A stretch of DNA of 64,000 nt, from assembly GCA_964539395.1 (NCBI GenBank), contig CAZIIU010000008.1:1-64000 (forward strand). Direction: 5' to 3'. A program made the position numbers and the translations under genes. Below the pieces are notes generated by a model that was not told the DNA's origin, made no database searches, and saw only the letters and a program-made list of their open reading frames with translations. Positions 17,678 to 26,627 of the stretch are shown here, piece by piece; position 1 is the first letter of the stretch, and the number at the start of each line of letters is the position of its first letter. The stretch comes from M55B112 sp964539395. GTDB taxonomy: Bacteria > Bacteroidota > Bacteroidia > Bacteroidales > GCA-2748055.

Positions 17678-19609
17678 TTATTTATAATTATCAATCAACT
17701 CTCCGATCCTCAACAGTGAGGCAACACTGCATGCATAGCTAATGGCCCCTTTCGAATCATGTGGCGGATTCCCGTCATAGCATTCCGATATGGTTCCAAT
17801 TCCATACTTTGTCATCTCCTCTTCAAAGCCGTTAAAAATCTCCTTTGCCAGAGAAAGCCCTGACTTTTTGTGCACATCAAGGTAGCCCTGTACAAAATGT
17901 TCAAGAAGCCATGGGTGAACAGTTCCCTGGTGTACTGCTCTGTCACGCTGCTTCTGATTGCCCTCATATATGCCTTTGTAAGCCGGATTTTTGGGAGCAA
18001 GTGTCCGAAGTCCTTTTAAGGTCAGGAGTTCACTTTTTACTACATCAAGAAGACTCTTCTTCATCCCGGTAGTAAGCGGAGAGAATTTTAACGCAGTTGC
18101 AATCACCTGGTTGGGTCTAACAGCATGGTCTTTATGCCCCTTTCGCACACTGTCTGCGAGGTATCCCATTTCCGGGATCCAGAATGTCTCCACAAATGAA
18201 GTCCGGATTTTATCAGGAAGCTCCTTCCACTCCCTGCTGAATTTACTTCTGTTACCCGACCATGAAATTACCTGGCAAACAGCATTGTACCAAAGCGCGT
18301 TCACCTCAACAGGAAAACCATACCTCGGGGTAACCGGCTGACCCTGCACTGTAGCATCCATCCATGTGAGCGGAATTCCGTCTTCGCCGCCTGAAATGAG
18401 ACCGTTATTCTCCATACCTATCTCAAAATGGGTCCCGTTTTTATATGCATCCATGATTTGCAATATCTCTGACTTGTACCGCTTCCAAACATCGATCTCC
18501 ATATAATTCTCAAGCTGCTGAAGTGTCCAGATAAACCATAGCGGGGCATCAATCGAATTGTAGTAATCGTGCCCTTGCTTTGAACTGTTTGGAAAAAGCC
18601 CGTCCCTTAATCTGATTAACATGGAATTGATCACTTCCAGGGCCGATTCATTATCACCAATCGAAAGGGTTATACCGGGAAGTGCCATCATTGTATCCCT
18701 GCCCCGAACACCTAACCAGGGAAAGCCGGCAAGTATGTCAGTTCTGCCGTGCCTTCTAACAAGAAACTGCTGTGCGGCATTGACCAGGCAGTTTCGGAAA
18801 CTGTCCATGGGTGTCCTCATATCCTCTTCCAACTTAAACCTTCTTTTGAGACCAGAGGGTTTAACCTCCTTTGTGGCGGCTGAGAAGATAATTGATTCTC
18901 CCTTTTTTATCGGCACCTCAAAATAGCCTGGTACATACAGATCCTCTTTATACTCATAGCCCCTTCTCTGCTCCTCCAGGTATTCGATATTATAGTACCA
19001 GTCGGGGACCGGAATAAACTCAACATCCTTGGAAAGTTGCATATAAAGATCCGGGTAACCATCATACATTCTCGACCTGATACCATTTTCTACCTGTGTA
19101 TATTGCCTGTTCACATATAGATTTGCTTTGCTTAATTTGTGAATATTCCTGAAGGCAAGAAAAGGGCGCAGCCGGAGCCATGTATCTGAGTGAGCATCCT
19201 CAAGTGTAATCCTGAACAGCACCTGTTCCATCTTCTGAACGAGCAACGACTCCCTTTTCAGAACAACACCTCCGACACGGTAGGTCATTTTTGACCCTTT
19301 TTCGGCATCAAAATCACGAATGTACTTATGACCACGTGGCAGATACAGATCACCTTCATATTTATGTATCCCGAGATTAAACTCCTTATTGTGCTGAATA
19401 ACCGTCAGGTCAAGTGATGACAACAACACATGGTTCTCTCCGTCGAGGTGTTCCACCGGACAGATCAGCAACCCATGATACTTTCTTGTATTGCATCCGG
19501 ATATCGTTGTGGAGGCAAAAGACCCCGCACGATTGGATTTTAGCGATTCCCGTGCAAGTGAATACTCCAGATTCACCAGCTCTGCCTTATCAAATTTTAA
19601 AAAAGACAT
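17678..19609 (-). CDS. Glycogen debranching enzyme (amylo-alpha-1,6-glucosidase, GH133-like)
   Basis: This 643-residue enzyme removes alpha-1,6-linked glucose stubs from glycogen. It has an N-terminal beta-rich GDE_N domain (residues ~1-240, TTISGCNTRKYHGLLICPVE) and a C-terminal (alpha/alpha)6 barrel with AGFPWLGVRGRDTMMALPGI, GLISGGEDGIPLTWMDA and QGTVHPWLLEHFVQGY. No signal peptide is present, so it is cytosolic. It is the first gene of a four-gene minus-strand operon and has a TATCTTTG box 23 nt upstream. Confidence 0.93.
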   Translation of the reverse strand: MSFLKFDKAELVNLEYSLARESLKSNRAGSFASTTISGCNTRKYHGLLICPVEHLDGENHVLLSSLDLTVIQHNKEFNLGIHKYEGDLYLPRGHKYIRDFDAEKGSKMTYRVGGVVLKRESLLVQKMEQVLFRITLEDAHSDTWLRLRPFLAFRNIHKLSKANLYVNRQYTQVENGIRSRMYDGYPDLYMQLSKDVEFIPVPDWYYNIEYLEEQRRGYEYKEDLYVPGYFEVPIKKGESIIFSAATKEVKPSGLKRRFKLEEDMRTPMDSFRNCLVNAAQQFLVRRHGRTDILAGFPWLGVRGRDTMMALPGITLSIGDNESALEVINSMLIRLRDGLFPNSSKQGHDYYNSIDAPLWFIWTLQQLENYMEIDVWKRYKSEILQIMDAYKNGTHFEIGMENNGLISGGEDGIPLTWMDATVQGQPVTPRYGFPVEVNALWYNAVCQVISWSGNRSKFSREWKELPDKIRTSFVETFWIPEMGYLADSVRKGHKDHAVRPNQVIATALKFSPLTTGMKKSLLDVVKSELLTLKGLRTLAPKNPAYKGIYEGNQKQRDRAVHQGTVHPWLLEHFVQGYLDVHKKSGLSLAKEIFNGFEEEMTKYGIGTISECYDGNPPHDSKGAISYACSVASLLRIGELIDNYK

Positions 19610-19631
19610 AAAGACATATTTTATTGTCTCA

Positions 19632-19639
19632 CAAAGATA
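19632..19639 (-). promoter_or_regulatory. -7 box of the glucan operon
   Basis: Minus-strand TATCTTTG, exact TAnnTTTG match, 22 bp before the debranching-enzyme start. A -33 TTG is not obvious at the expected spacing, which could mean activator dependence. Confidence 0.45.
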
Positions 19640-19801
19640 AAACTAAATACTCATTGAAAAGGATTCATTCCATAAGTTACATGATAAAATTTACTTTAAC
19701 AAATTATTGAATAATACCTTCCCTGAAACCGTCGTTAATTTCAACAAGCATCAAGGCATTGAAATTAAAATAGTAATTTCGCAGTTTTAAGGAAAAAAAA
19801 C

Positions 19802-20980
19802 ATGGTAAACAGAATACTATTATACCTGATAATACTACTGGTTACTGGCTGTTCAAGAGTTAACCAGGGAAATGATACAGCCGGTAAAAAGGATGAAATC
19901 GTTATTTCCGGAGAACTGTTAAATGGTGAAGGGACGCTTGTAACACTTGACCTTATGGGAGTACCTGCATTTATTCCCATTGATTCAACCCGCTGTGATA
20001 AACAGGGAAAATTCAGTTTTACTTTCAGGGAAGAAGGCATGAATTACTACTCCCTGAAATACACTGAAAACGGGTATGTAACACTAATTGCTGAACCAGG
20101 CGACAGGATCAGGATAAAGGGTGATGCTGAAAACCTCTATCCCTATACAATTGAAGGTTCCGAAGCATCCGAACTGGTAAAGGAACTAGCAGTGGTTCAT
20201 AAGAATACCCTTGACCAACTCCATACCATTTCAGAGGAATCGGAAAGAATCGCCGGTGAAATGAGTTTCAATAAAAGAAAACTGCTGCTGAATGAAAAGT
20301 TTGACTCAGTATCACTTCATTTTAATCATTACTCCCGGTCATTCATAAGAAACAACCATGATTCACCTGCAATTCTGATTGCTTTGTATAACCAGTTTGG
20401 CCCGGGATTGCCGGTATTTGACCCGGCAAAGGACCTGGATGTTTACCAGTTTGTAGATTCAGCACTTTATAGCAGGTTCCCTGAGAATGATGCGGTAAGA
20501 TCTCTGCATATACAGCTCTCAGCAGCCTTACAACAACTCAGGGAAAAGCCTGTTGCCACTCTGAAGCGGGGCGACAGGGCCCCTGACTTTGCCATGAAGA
20601 CCGCTGCCAGCACAATCCTTACCCTCTCTGAACTGAGAGGGAATTATGTGCTCCTTCAGGTTTGGGCATCGTGGAGTAAACCCTCAACGGAAGAAAACAT
20701 CTACCTGGAAAAAGCTTACCAACGCTTTGGAAACCAAAATTTTGTGATCGTACAGGCTTCCATTGATGACGACAGGGAAAGCTGGGCGGCTGCAATCAGC
20801 AACCAGTATTCCGGATGGTTTCATGTCAGTGATCTGAAGCGATGGGAATCTGTGATAGTGAAACTTTACAGCGTTGAGAAAATTCCTGCCAATTTCCTGA
20901 TCGATCAGCATGGTGTGATCGTTGAAACAGATATCTTTGAAGATAATTTGTTACATACACTGGAAAAATACCTCCATTAA
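19802..20980 (+). CDS. TlpA-like thioredoxin-fold lipoprotein lacking CXXC (copy 1)
   Basis: A 392-residue lipoprotein (signal ending LLVTGC, Cys17), placed in the periplasm or outer membrane. Residues ~30-150 resemble the DUF4369-type N-terminal domain of Bacteroidota thiol-disulfide proteins (ISGELLNGEGTLVTLDLMG); residues ~255-392 are a thioredoxin/AhpC-TSA fold (GDRAPDFAMKTAAS, NYVLLQVWASW, KIPANFLIDQHGVIVE). At the redox site the expected WCxxC is replaced by WSKPS (Ser292 and Ser295), so dithiol chemistry is not possible. The cis-Pro position is kept (KIPANF). A related gene follows 36 bp downstream. It is probably a binding or scaffolding protein rather than a reductase. Confidence 0.8.
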   Translation: MVNRILLYLIILLVTGCSRVNQGNDTAGKKDEIVISGELLNGEGTLVTLDLMGVPAFIPIDSTRCDKQGKFSFTFREEGMNYYSLKYTENGYVTLIAEPGDRIRIKGDAENLYPYTIEGSEASELVKELAVVHKNTLDQLHTISEESERIAGEMSFNKRKLLLNEKFDSVSLHFNHYSRSFIRNNHDSPAILIALYNQFGPGLPVFDPAKDLDVYQFVDSALYSRFPENDAVRSLHIQLSAALQQLREKPVATLKRGDRAPDFAMKTAASTILTLSELRGNYVLLQVWASWSKPSTEENIYLEKAYQRFGNQNFVIVQASIDDDRESWAAAISNQYSGWFHVSDLKRWESVIVKLYSVEKIPANFLIDQHGVIVETDIFEDNLLHTLEKYLH

Positions 20981-21016
20981 AAGCAACGATTGATTGAAAA
21001 TTTATATTCTATGCTA

Positions 21017-22177
21017 ATGAAAAAAGCTGCCTGGGCGATACTTATTGCCATACTGTTAACTCCCGCTTGCAGGGATAGTGGCAATATCAGAATTCGTGGA
21101 ACCTATTCAGCCGGATCGGGACAAACCCTGTATATCGAACTATTGAATGCTGTCGAAACAGTGTTATTGGATTCTGTGAAGGTCAAAAATAACGGAACGT
21201 TCCGGTTCAACCTGAGACTCGACAATCCGGAACTGGTCCTCCTGAAAAATGCCAATGAAAATTACATCAACCTGCTGGCATTTCCGGGGGATGACATACA
21301 GCTGGAGGTCCCTGGAAACTCTTTCAGGAACGGCTACAGTATTGAAGGTTCAGAAGATTCTAAAAGAATAAAACTGCTTATAGATGCACTGAATATTACC
21401 CGGTTTAAAATTGACTCAATCTCAGATGCGCTCGCAGCACTTGAGAATCAGGAAGGACCGGCGGCTGAAGAATTAATTATAGCCTACCAGCGTATCTTTG
21501 AACAACATAAGCGCAACAACATCAGATTTATAGTCGGGAATCTTGGTTCCCTTGTCAGCGTTTATGCCCTGTATCAACGAATAACCGATGATATATACAT
21601 CTTTAATGATCCTAAAGACCTGCAATATTTTAAAATTGTTGCCGACTCCGTAAAAGCAAAGTATCCGGGGTCCACCCTCACTAAGGCACTTTCAGCTGAT
21701 GTTGAAAGAAGGATGAAAGAATACAACAACCTGCTTGCCCTCTATGAACTTTCCAAACTCAACATTTCGGAGGCCGGGATGATCGACCTGAACATTGAGA
21801 ACACAGACGCCGAGAAGGTAAGTCTCAACTCCCTGACAGGTAAGGTAGTCCTGCTCAATTTCTGGGCATCATGGAACAATGAAAGCATGAATTTCAATCA
21901 CCGGCTGAAGCCAATCTATGAGCAATACCACGCCAGGGGATTTGAAATTTACTCCGTGTCACTTGACGGGGACCGGAGTAAATGGAAAAAAACGATCTTT
22001 TTTGAGGAGTATCCATGGATCAATGTTTGCGAACTTACCTACCCATACTCCTATGCTGCAACGGTCTATAATGTGACATCACTGCCCGGAACTTTTCTGA
22101 TCGACAGGAAAGGGAATATTGTTGCCAGAAATATTGGAGGAAAGTCACTTGCCACCCATCTTGATAATCTTCTGTAA
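21017..22177 (+). CDS. TlpA-like thioredoxin-fold lipoprotein lacking CXXC (copy 2)
   Basis: A 386-residue lipoprotein (MKKAAWAILIAILLTPAC, Cys18) with the same architecture as the preceding gene: an N-terminal beta domain with helical middle and a C-terminal thioredoxin fold (KVVLLNFWASWNNESMNF, SLPGTFLIDRKGNIVAR). The redox pair is again missing: the WCxxC position reads WNNES (Asn287, Ser290). I chose the ATG at 21017; another ATG is 6 nt upstream, and a TTG at 20990 is less likely. The two proteins are related but diverged, which argues for an old duplication with the cysteine loss shared or repeated. lpxH starts 12 bp after. Confidence 0.8.
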   Translation: MKKAAWAILIAILLTPACRDSGNIRIRGTYSAGSGQTLYIELLNAVETVLLDSVKVKNNGTFRFNLRLDNPELVLLKNANENYINLLAFPGDDIQLEVPGNSFRNGYSIEGSEDSKRIKLLIDALNITRFKIDSISDALAALENQEGPAAEELIIAYQRIFEQHKRNNIRFIVGNLGSLVSVYALYQRITDDIYIFNDPKDLQYFKIVADSVKAKYPGSTLTKALSADVERRMKEYNNLLALYELSKLNISEAGMIDLNIENTDAEKVSLNSLTGKVVLLNFWASWNNESMNFNHRLKPIYEQYHARGFEIYSVSLDGDRSKWKKTIFFEEYPWINVCELTYPYSYAATVYNVTSLPGTFLIDRKGNIVARNIGGKSLATHLDNLL

Positions 22178-22189
22178 ATAGCAACACGC

Positions 22190-22966
22190 ATGCCTTTAAC
22201 CGGAAAAAACATATGTTTTGCTTCAGATTTTCACCTTGGAATGTACCCACAGGATGAGAGCCGGAAAAGGGAAAAAATAATTGTCAAATGGCTCTCCTCC
22301 GCTGGTCCGGATATGCGCGAACTCTGGCTGTTGGGTGATCTGTTCGACTACTGGTTCGAATACAGAAAAGTAGTGCCAAGGGGATTCACCCGCTTCCTGG
22401 GCACCCTGGCCTCTCTGGGCGATTATGGAGTTAATGTTCATATCTTTTCGGGTAATCACGATGTATGGATGTCAGATTACCTGCCTCTTGAAACCGGTGC
22501 CGAAATTCACCACAGTCCTTTAGTCACAACTATGGGAAACAAAAAATTTTATCTTTCTCATGGCGACGGGTTGACAAATAAAGACGCTGGCTACCGGCTT
22601 TTAAAATCTGTTTTCAGGAACAGGTTTTTGCAATGGTGCTATGCCAGGCTGCACCCAAATGGTTCAACTGCCTTCGCCCAGTGGTGGTCGAAAAAAAGCA
22701 GGTATTCCAAAGAGATGGTCCATCCCTATAAGGGCGATGAAAACGAGGAACAGATAATCCATGCCAGGAAACTGCTGGAACAGGATCCAGGAATTGATTT
22801 TTTCATCTACGGACACAGGCATTTGCCTTTTGATGTGGAGATCGCCCAGGGGAAAAGAGCAATTTGCCTCGGCGACTGGATCAGCCATTTTAGCTTCGGG
22901 GTATTCGATGGAAATGAATTCAGGCTTGAAAGGTTTCAACCAGATCCTGACTCTTCAGAAAAATGA
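22190..22966 (+). CDS. lpxH: UDP-2,3-diacylglucosamine diphosphatase (LpxH-like)
   Basis: This calcineurin-like metallophosphoesterase converts UDP-2,3-diacylglucosamine to lipid X in lipid A synthesis at the inner membrane surface. All metal-binding blocks are present in 258 residues: DFHLG, GDLFDYWFEY, GNHDVWM, LSHGDGLTNKD and GHRHLP. The spacing and the FDYWFEY block fit the LpxH family of Bacteroidota. It ends the plus-strand group that begins with the two thioredoxin-fold lipoproteins, and a terminator follows. Confidence 0.9.
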   Translation: MPLTGKNICFASDFHLGMYPQDESRKREKIIVKWLSSAGPDMRELWLLGDLFDYWFEYRKVVPRGFTRFLGTLASLGDYGVNVHIFSGNHDVWMSDYLPLETGAEIHHSPLVTTMGNKKFYLSHGDGLTNKDAGYRLLKSVFRNRFLQWCYARLHPNGSTAFAQWWSKKSRYSKEMVHPYKGDENEEQIIHARKLLEQDPGIDFFIYGHRHLPFDVEIAQGKRAICLGDWISHFSFGVFDGNEFRLERFQPDPDSSEK

Positions 22967-23001
22967 TTTCGCTGAAAAAAATCGTCGAAATTACCAGAGA
23001 A

Positions 23002-23029
23002 AAAGCCGGTTCATCACTGAACCGGCTTT
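23002..23029. terminator. Bidirectional terminator between lpxH and hppA
   Basis: Perfect 12-bp stem AAAGCCGGTTCA / TGAACCGGCTTT with a TCAC tetraloop. A-rich and T-rich flanks on both sides give U-tracts in either direction, fitting two convergent genes. Confidence 0.85.
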
Positions 23030-23102
23030 ATTATAGCATAAATCTTGCATTAACCAGCAAAAAAAGTTTAACTTCACTTTCTAATCTAGGCAATACGGTC
23101 AA

Positions 23103-25409
23103 TTAAAAAATACTGAATGCGACAGTAAGCCCCGACATTACAACAGAGACCATTGTCATCAGTTTAATCAGGATATTTAATGACGGACCAGAGGTGTCCT
23201 TGAAAGGATCTCCAACTGTATCTCCAACCACGGCAGCCTTATGTGATTCGCTTCCTTTACCACCGTGATTACCCTTCTCAATAAACTTTTTCGCATTGTC
23301 CCATGCACCCCCGGCATTGTTCATAAAAACAGCCAGTGTAAACCCGGCTGTCAGTCCGCCAACCAACAATCCGACAACTCCTGCAACGCCAAGTACCACA
23401 CCAATAATGATCGGTACAATAATCGCAATCATAGATGGAAGGATCATCTCCTGCTGTGCTCCCTTGGTCGAGATCTCAACACATTTTGCATATTCCGGAA
23501 TCTGCTCTCCCTTCATGATACCCGGCATCTCCTTAAACTGACGCCTCACTTCATCCACCATTGCTCCTGCTGCACGACCAACCGCTTTCATGGTAAGTGC
23601 ACTGAATACGAATGCCATCATCGCACCTACGAAAATACCACCTAACAGCATTGGGTTAAACAGTGATAGGTTGTAAGCGTTTACAAAGTCCTCAATTCCT
23701 GCTGACTGCAGTTGGACGGCGATTTGACCCGCTTCAACAGCTGGAACTGCATCGCCCCTGTAAAAGACAGTCTCTCCAACAGTAAATACACCATCAGTTG
23801 CCTTGTCGGCCATCTTTCCCAACCAGAGTCTGACCTCTTCCATATAGGCTGCAAGCAGGGCCATGGCAGTAAGAGCTGCCGAACCAATAGCAAAACCTTT
23901 ACCGGTTGCGGCGGTGGTGTTACCCAGCATATCCAATGCATCCGTACGTTCCCGTACCTCAGGCTTCAACTCGGCCATTTCTGCATTTCCACCGGCATTA
24001 TCAGCAATAGGTCCGAATGCATCGGTGGCAAGAGTTATGCCCAGTGTCGATAACATACCCACTGCCGCAAAGCCTATCCCGTATACACCATGGGCAAAAT
24101 TGGAAAACCCACCTGCAAAACCATAGGCTGCAATTATACCAATAACAATTGTCACTACAGGAATCCATGTAGATACCATTCCAACTGCAATTCCATCAAT
24201 GATCGTAGTTGCAGTCCCTCCTTTTGTCTGTGCTGCGATTCCCTTGGTGGGTTTATACTCATCTGATGTAAAAAATTCAGTACCCTGTCCGATCACTACT
24301 CCGGCAATCAGACCGGCAACAACTGAACCAAATATCCCCCAGGTGATCCATCCTCCTGCAGCCATCAATGCGATCGCAACAAGAATAAAGATTGAGCTTC
24401 CTCCTGTACCCAGAAGCAGAGCATTCAACAGGGTTTTTTGTGTGGCCGACTCTTTGGTACGCACCAGGTAGATCCCTGCTATCGAAAGAATAATCCCAAT
24501 TGCAGCAACCATCATGGGTGCAAGCACGGCGGTCTGCTGAGTAATACCAGAATAACTACCGATCAAAGGAACAGCAGCACCAAGTGCAGCTGTGGCGAGA
24601 ATTGAACCTGCATAGGATTCATACAAATCTGCACCCATTCCGGCAACGTCACCCACATTGTCTCCAACATTATCAGCAATGGTAGCAGGATTGCGGGGGT
24701 CATCCTCAGGAATCCCTGCTTCAACCTTGCCTACGAGGTCCGCACCCACATCAGCCGCCTTGGTGTAAATTCCACCGCCTACACGTGCAAAAAGTGCCTG
24801 CGTGGACGCTCCCATTCCGAATGTAAGCATGGTAACAGTGATCTCAACCAGCTTCTGATGCTCACTGGTCCCGGCATGAACAAAAGTAAGACCAAGAAAA
24901 CGAGCGCCATTCTCCATGTTATCGGGGGTAAAGATCAATTTGTCGAGAAGATAGAACCAACCGGCAATGTCGAGCAATGCAAAACCTACTACAACGAGTC
25001 CCATCACAGCTCCACTCCTGAAGGCAACTTTTAATCCTTTGTTTAATGACTCAGAGGCTCCCTGGGCTGTCCGGGCTGAAGCAAATGTGGCTGTTTTCAT
25101 CCCGAGAAATCCACAAAGGCCGGAAAAGAAACCACCTGTTAGAAAGGCAAGGGGAACAAATGGATTCTGAATGCCAAAGTAGGCCATGATAGCCAACAGG
25201 ATCACCATAACAAGAAATACCAGGGCAACTACCCGGTATTGCCTACGGATATAGGCCATGGCCCCTTCCCTTACATACTGGGCAATCTCAATCATCCTCG
25301 GCGTACCCTCCGAATTCTTCATCATGTTTCTGAAGAATAGGTAAGCAAAAACCAGTGCCAGAACTGCTGCCAGCGGCACTATCCAGAACAATTCATAAAT
25401 GTTATTCAT
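23103..25409 (-). CDS. hppA: Membrane-bound ion-pumping pyrophosphatase, K+-dependent type
   Basis: This integral membrane enzyme couples hydrolysis of pyrophosphate to pumping of H+ or Na+. The 768 residues contain about 15-16 membrane segments and the family signatures AADVGADLVGKVEAGIPEDD, DNVGDNVGDVAGMGADLYES and DAFGPIADNAGGNAEMAEL. The segment GNTTAATGKG has Ala and Gly where K+-independent pumps have Lys and Thr, so this is the K+-dependent subclass. Whether it moves Na+ or H+ cannot be settled by eye; many anaerobe enzymes of this class move Na+. It is monocistronic, with a TAACTTTG box ~97 bp upstream. Two PPi-type phosphofructokinases lie 15 kb away. Confidence 0.95.
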   Translation of the reverse strand: MNNIYELFWIVPLAAVLALVFAYLFFRNMMKNSEGTPRMIEIAQYVREGAMAYIRRQYRVVALVFLVMVILLAIMAYFGIQNPFVPLAFLTGGFFSGLCGFLGMKTATFASARTAQGASESLNKGLKVAFRSGAVMGLVVVGFALLDIAGWFYLLDKLIFTPDNMENGARFLGLTFVHAGTSEHQKLVEITVTMLTFGMGASTQALFARVGGGIYTKAADVGADLVGKVEAGIPEDDPRNPATIADNVGDNVGDVAGMGADLYESYAGSILATAALGAAVPLIGSYSGITQQTAVLAPMMVAAIGIILSIAGIYLVRTKESATQKTLLNALLLGTGGSSIFILVAIALMAAGGWITWGIFGSVVAGLIAGVVIGQGTEFFTSDEYKPTKGIAAQTKGGTATTIIDGIAVGMVSTWIPVVTIVIGIIAAYGFAGGFSNFAHGVYGIGFAAVGMLSTLGITLATDAFGPIADNAGGNAEMAELKPEVRERTDALDMLGNTTAATGKGFAIGSAALTAMALLAAYMEEVRLWLGKMADKATDGVFTVGETVFYRGDAVPAVEAGQIAVQLQSAGIEDFVNAYNLSLFNPMLLGGIFVGAMMAFVFSALTMKAVGRAAGAMVDEVRRQFKEMPGIMKGEQIPEYAKCVEISTKGAQQEMILPSMIAIIVPIIIGVVLGVAGVVGLLVGGLTAGFTLAVFMNNAGGAWDNAKKFIEKGNHGGKGSESHKAAVVGDTVGDPFKDTSGPSLNILIKLMTMVSVVMSGLTVAFSIF

Positions 25410-25505
25410 AATTAAATTTGGTTTAGTTAAAAAAACAATATTTCACTGTTTATCACTCTGAATATTAACTGACTAATAAACAGCGAACTGGTTTTTTCAA
25501 AGGCA

Positions 25506-25513
25506 CAAAGTTA
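25506..25513 (-). promoter_or_regulatory. -7 box of hppA
   Basis: Minus-strand TAACTTTG (TAnnTTTG), about 97 bp upstream of the hppA start, giving a leader near 90 nt. No -33 element is clear. Confidence 0.4.
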
Positions 25514-25560
25514 AAACATTTGTTCTTAGAATCTAAATAAATTATTTATAGCAATAGTTT

Positions 25561-25568
25561 TATCTTTG
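25561..25568 (+). promoter_or_regulatory. -7 box of the sulfotransferase gene
   Basis: TATCTTTG at 25561-25568 with the ATG only 4 nt later at 25573, so the mRNA would be leaderless. There is no TTG at the usual -33 distance. Confidence 0.5.
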
Positions 25569-25572
25569 CCGA

Positions 25573-26349
25573 ATGATTGTTTTTTCACATATCCCTAAAA
25601 CTGCAGGTACATCATTGAAATATATTCTTCGGAACACTTATGGCATTCAACATATCGACAGTATTAAAACAAACAGGACCCCCTTTACGCTGGATGACCT
25701 TCAATTTGCAAAAAAAATATTCCGGAGACCAAAGGCCATTACAGGTCACAACATCGTGGATCCCCATAGGAACCTGCAGGGCATCGAGGTAAAACTTATC
25801 ACCATTCTGAGGGACCCTGTAATGCGTTGCATCTCCCACTACCAGGATGATGTGGTTCGAAGAGGCAATACACAAACCTTTCAAGAGTGGATCAACCAGG
25901 AGACTAACCAAAACCTCTCAGTTAAAATCATCGCAGGGTCTGATGACCTTTCCAGGGCCAGATACCTGCTGAAAAAAAAATTCACTTTTACCGGTATCAC
26001 AGAAAAATTTGAGGATTCATTGAAAATTCTGAAAATTCAACTTAATGAACCTTTAAACCTTACTTATGCCAGGTTGATTACTGCAAAAGATAACAGGATT
26101 AAAAAACAATTGCTGGAAGACAACATCGCGATGAGGCTTCTTAATAAACATAACTCACTCGACAAGGAGCTGTATGATTTTGCCCTGAATGAACTGTTTT
26201 TACCTGCAGTTGAACGCCATAAGGATGAACTCGGACAGATTGTCATTCCACCATTTATTGATAATAATAAGAAAGCACCAAACCATAAAGAAAGCATCCG
26301 CTACAACAAATTTGTTTACAGGCAGCTTATTAAAATACTTGGGAAATAA
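25573..26349 (+). CDS. P-loop sulfotransferase-family protein
   Basis: A 258-residue cytosolic protein with the PAPS-binding signatures of the carbohydrate sulfotransferase family: 5'-phosphosulfate loop HIPKTAGTSL at residues 6-15 and 3'-phosphate motif ILRDPVMRCISHYQDD near residue 80. Relatives transfer sulfate from PAPS to sugars of glycans or glycolipids. There is no signal peptide or membrane segment. The gene stands alone between hppA and ricT, with no PAPS-synthesis or polysaccharide genes beside it, so the acceptor is unknown. Confidence 0.8.
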   Translation: MIVFSHIPKTAGTSLKYILRNTYGIQHIDSIKTNRTPFTLDDLQFAKKIFRRPKAITGHNIVDPHRNLQGIEVKLITILRDPVMRCISHYQDDVVRRGNTQTFQEWINQETNQNLSVKIIAGSDDLSRARYLLKKKFTFTGITEKFEDSLKILKIQLNEPLNLTYARLITAKDNRIKKQLLEDNIAMRLLNKHNSLDKELYDFALNELFLPAVERHKDELGQIVIPPFIDNNKKAPNHKESIRYNKFVYRQLIKILGK

Positions 26350-26627
26350 AGATTCAAGAGAGTCTTTAAATGAACTACGTACCAACAATATAGATAACCA
26401 CTGCAATGCTATGGCCTTTCTTCCCTAATATTGTTTCGAATATCAGATCTGCTGGTATATGAGGCAAGTTGCAAATCCATATGTGCAAGTTGTCCTGTAG
26501 AAAATAAACAGTCCTATCTTCCTGCTCCTGATGCCCTCTTTTACACCTTCACTTAATTTTGATTTCTTATTATTAATATGCATATTTACCTTTATTTATA
26601 ATTAGTCTAATTTAATATCATATAATC

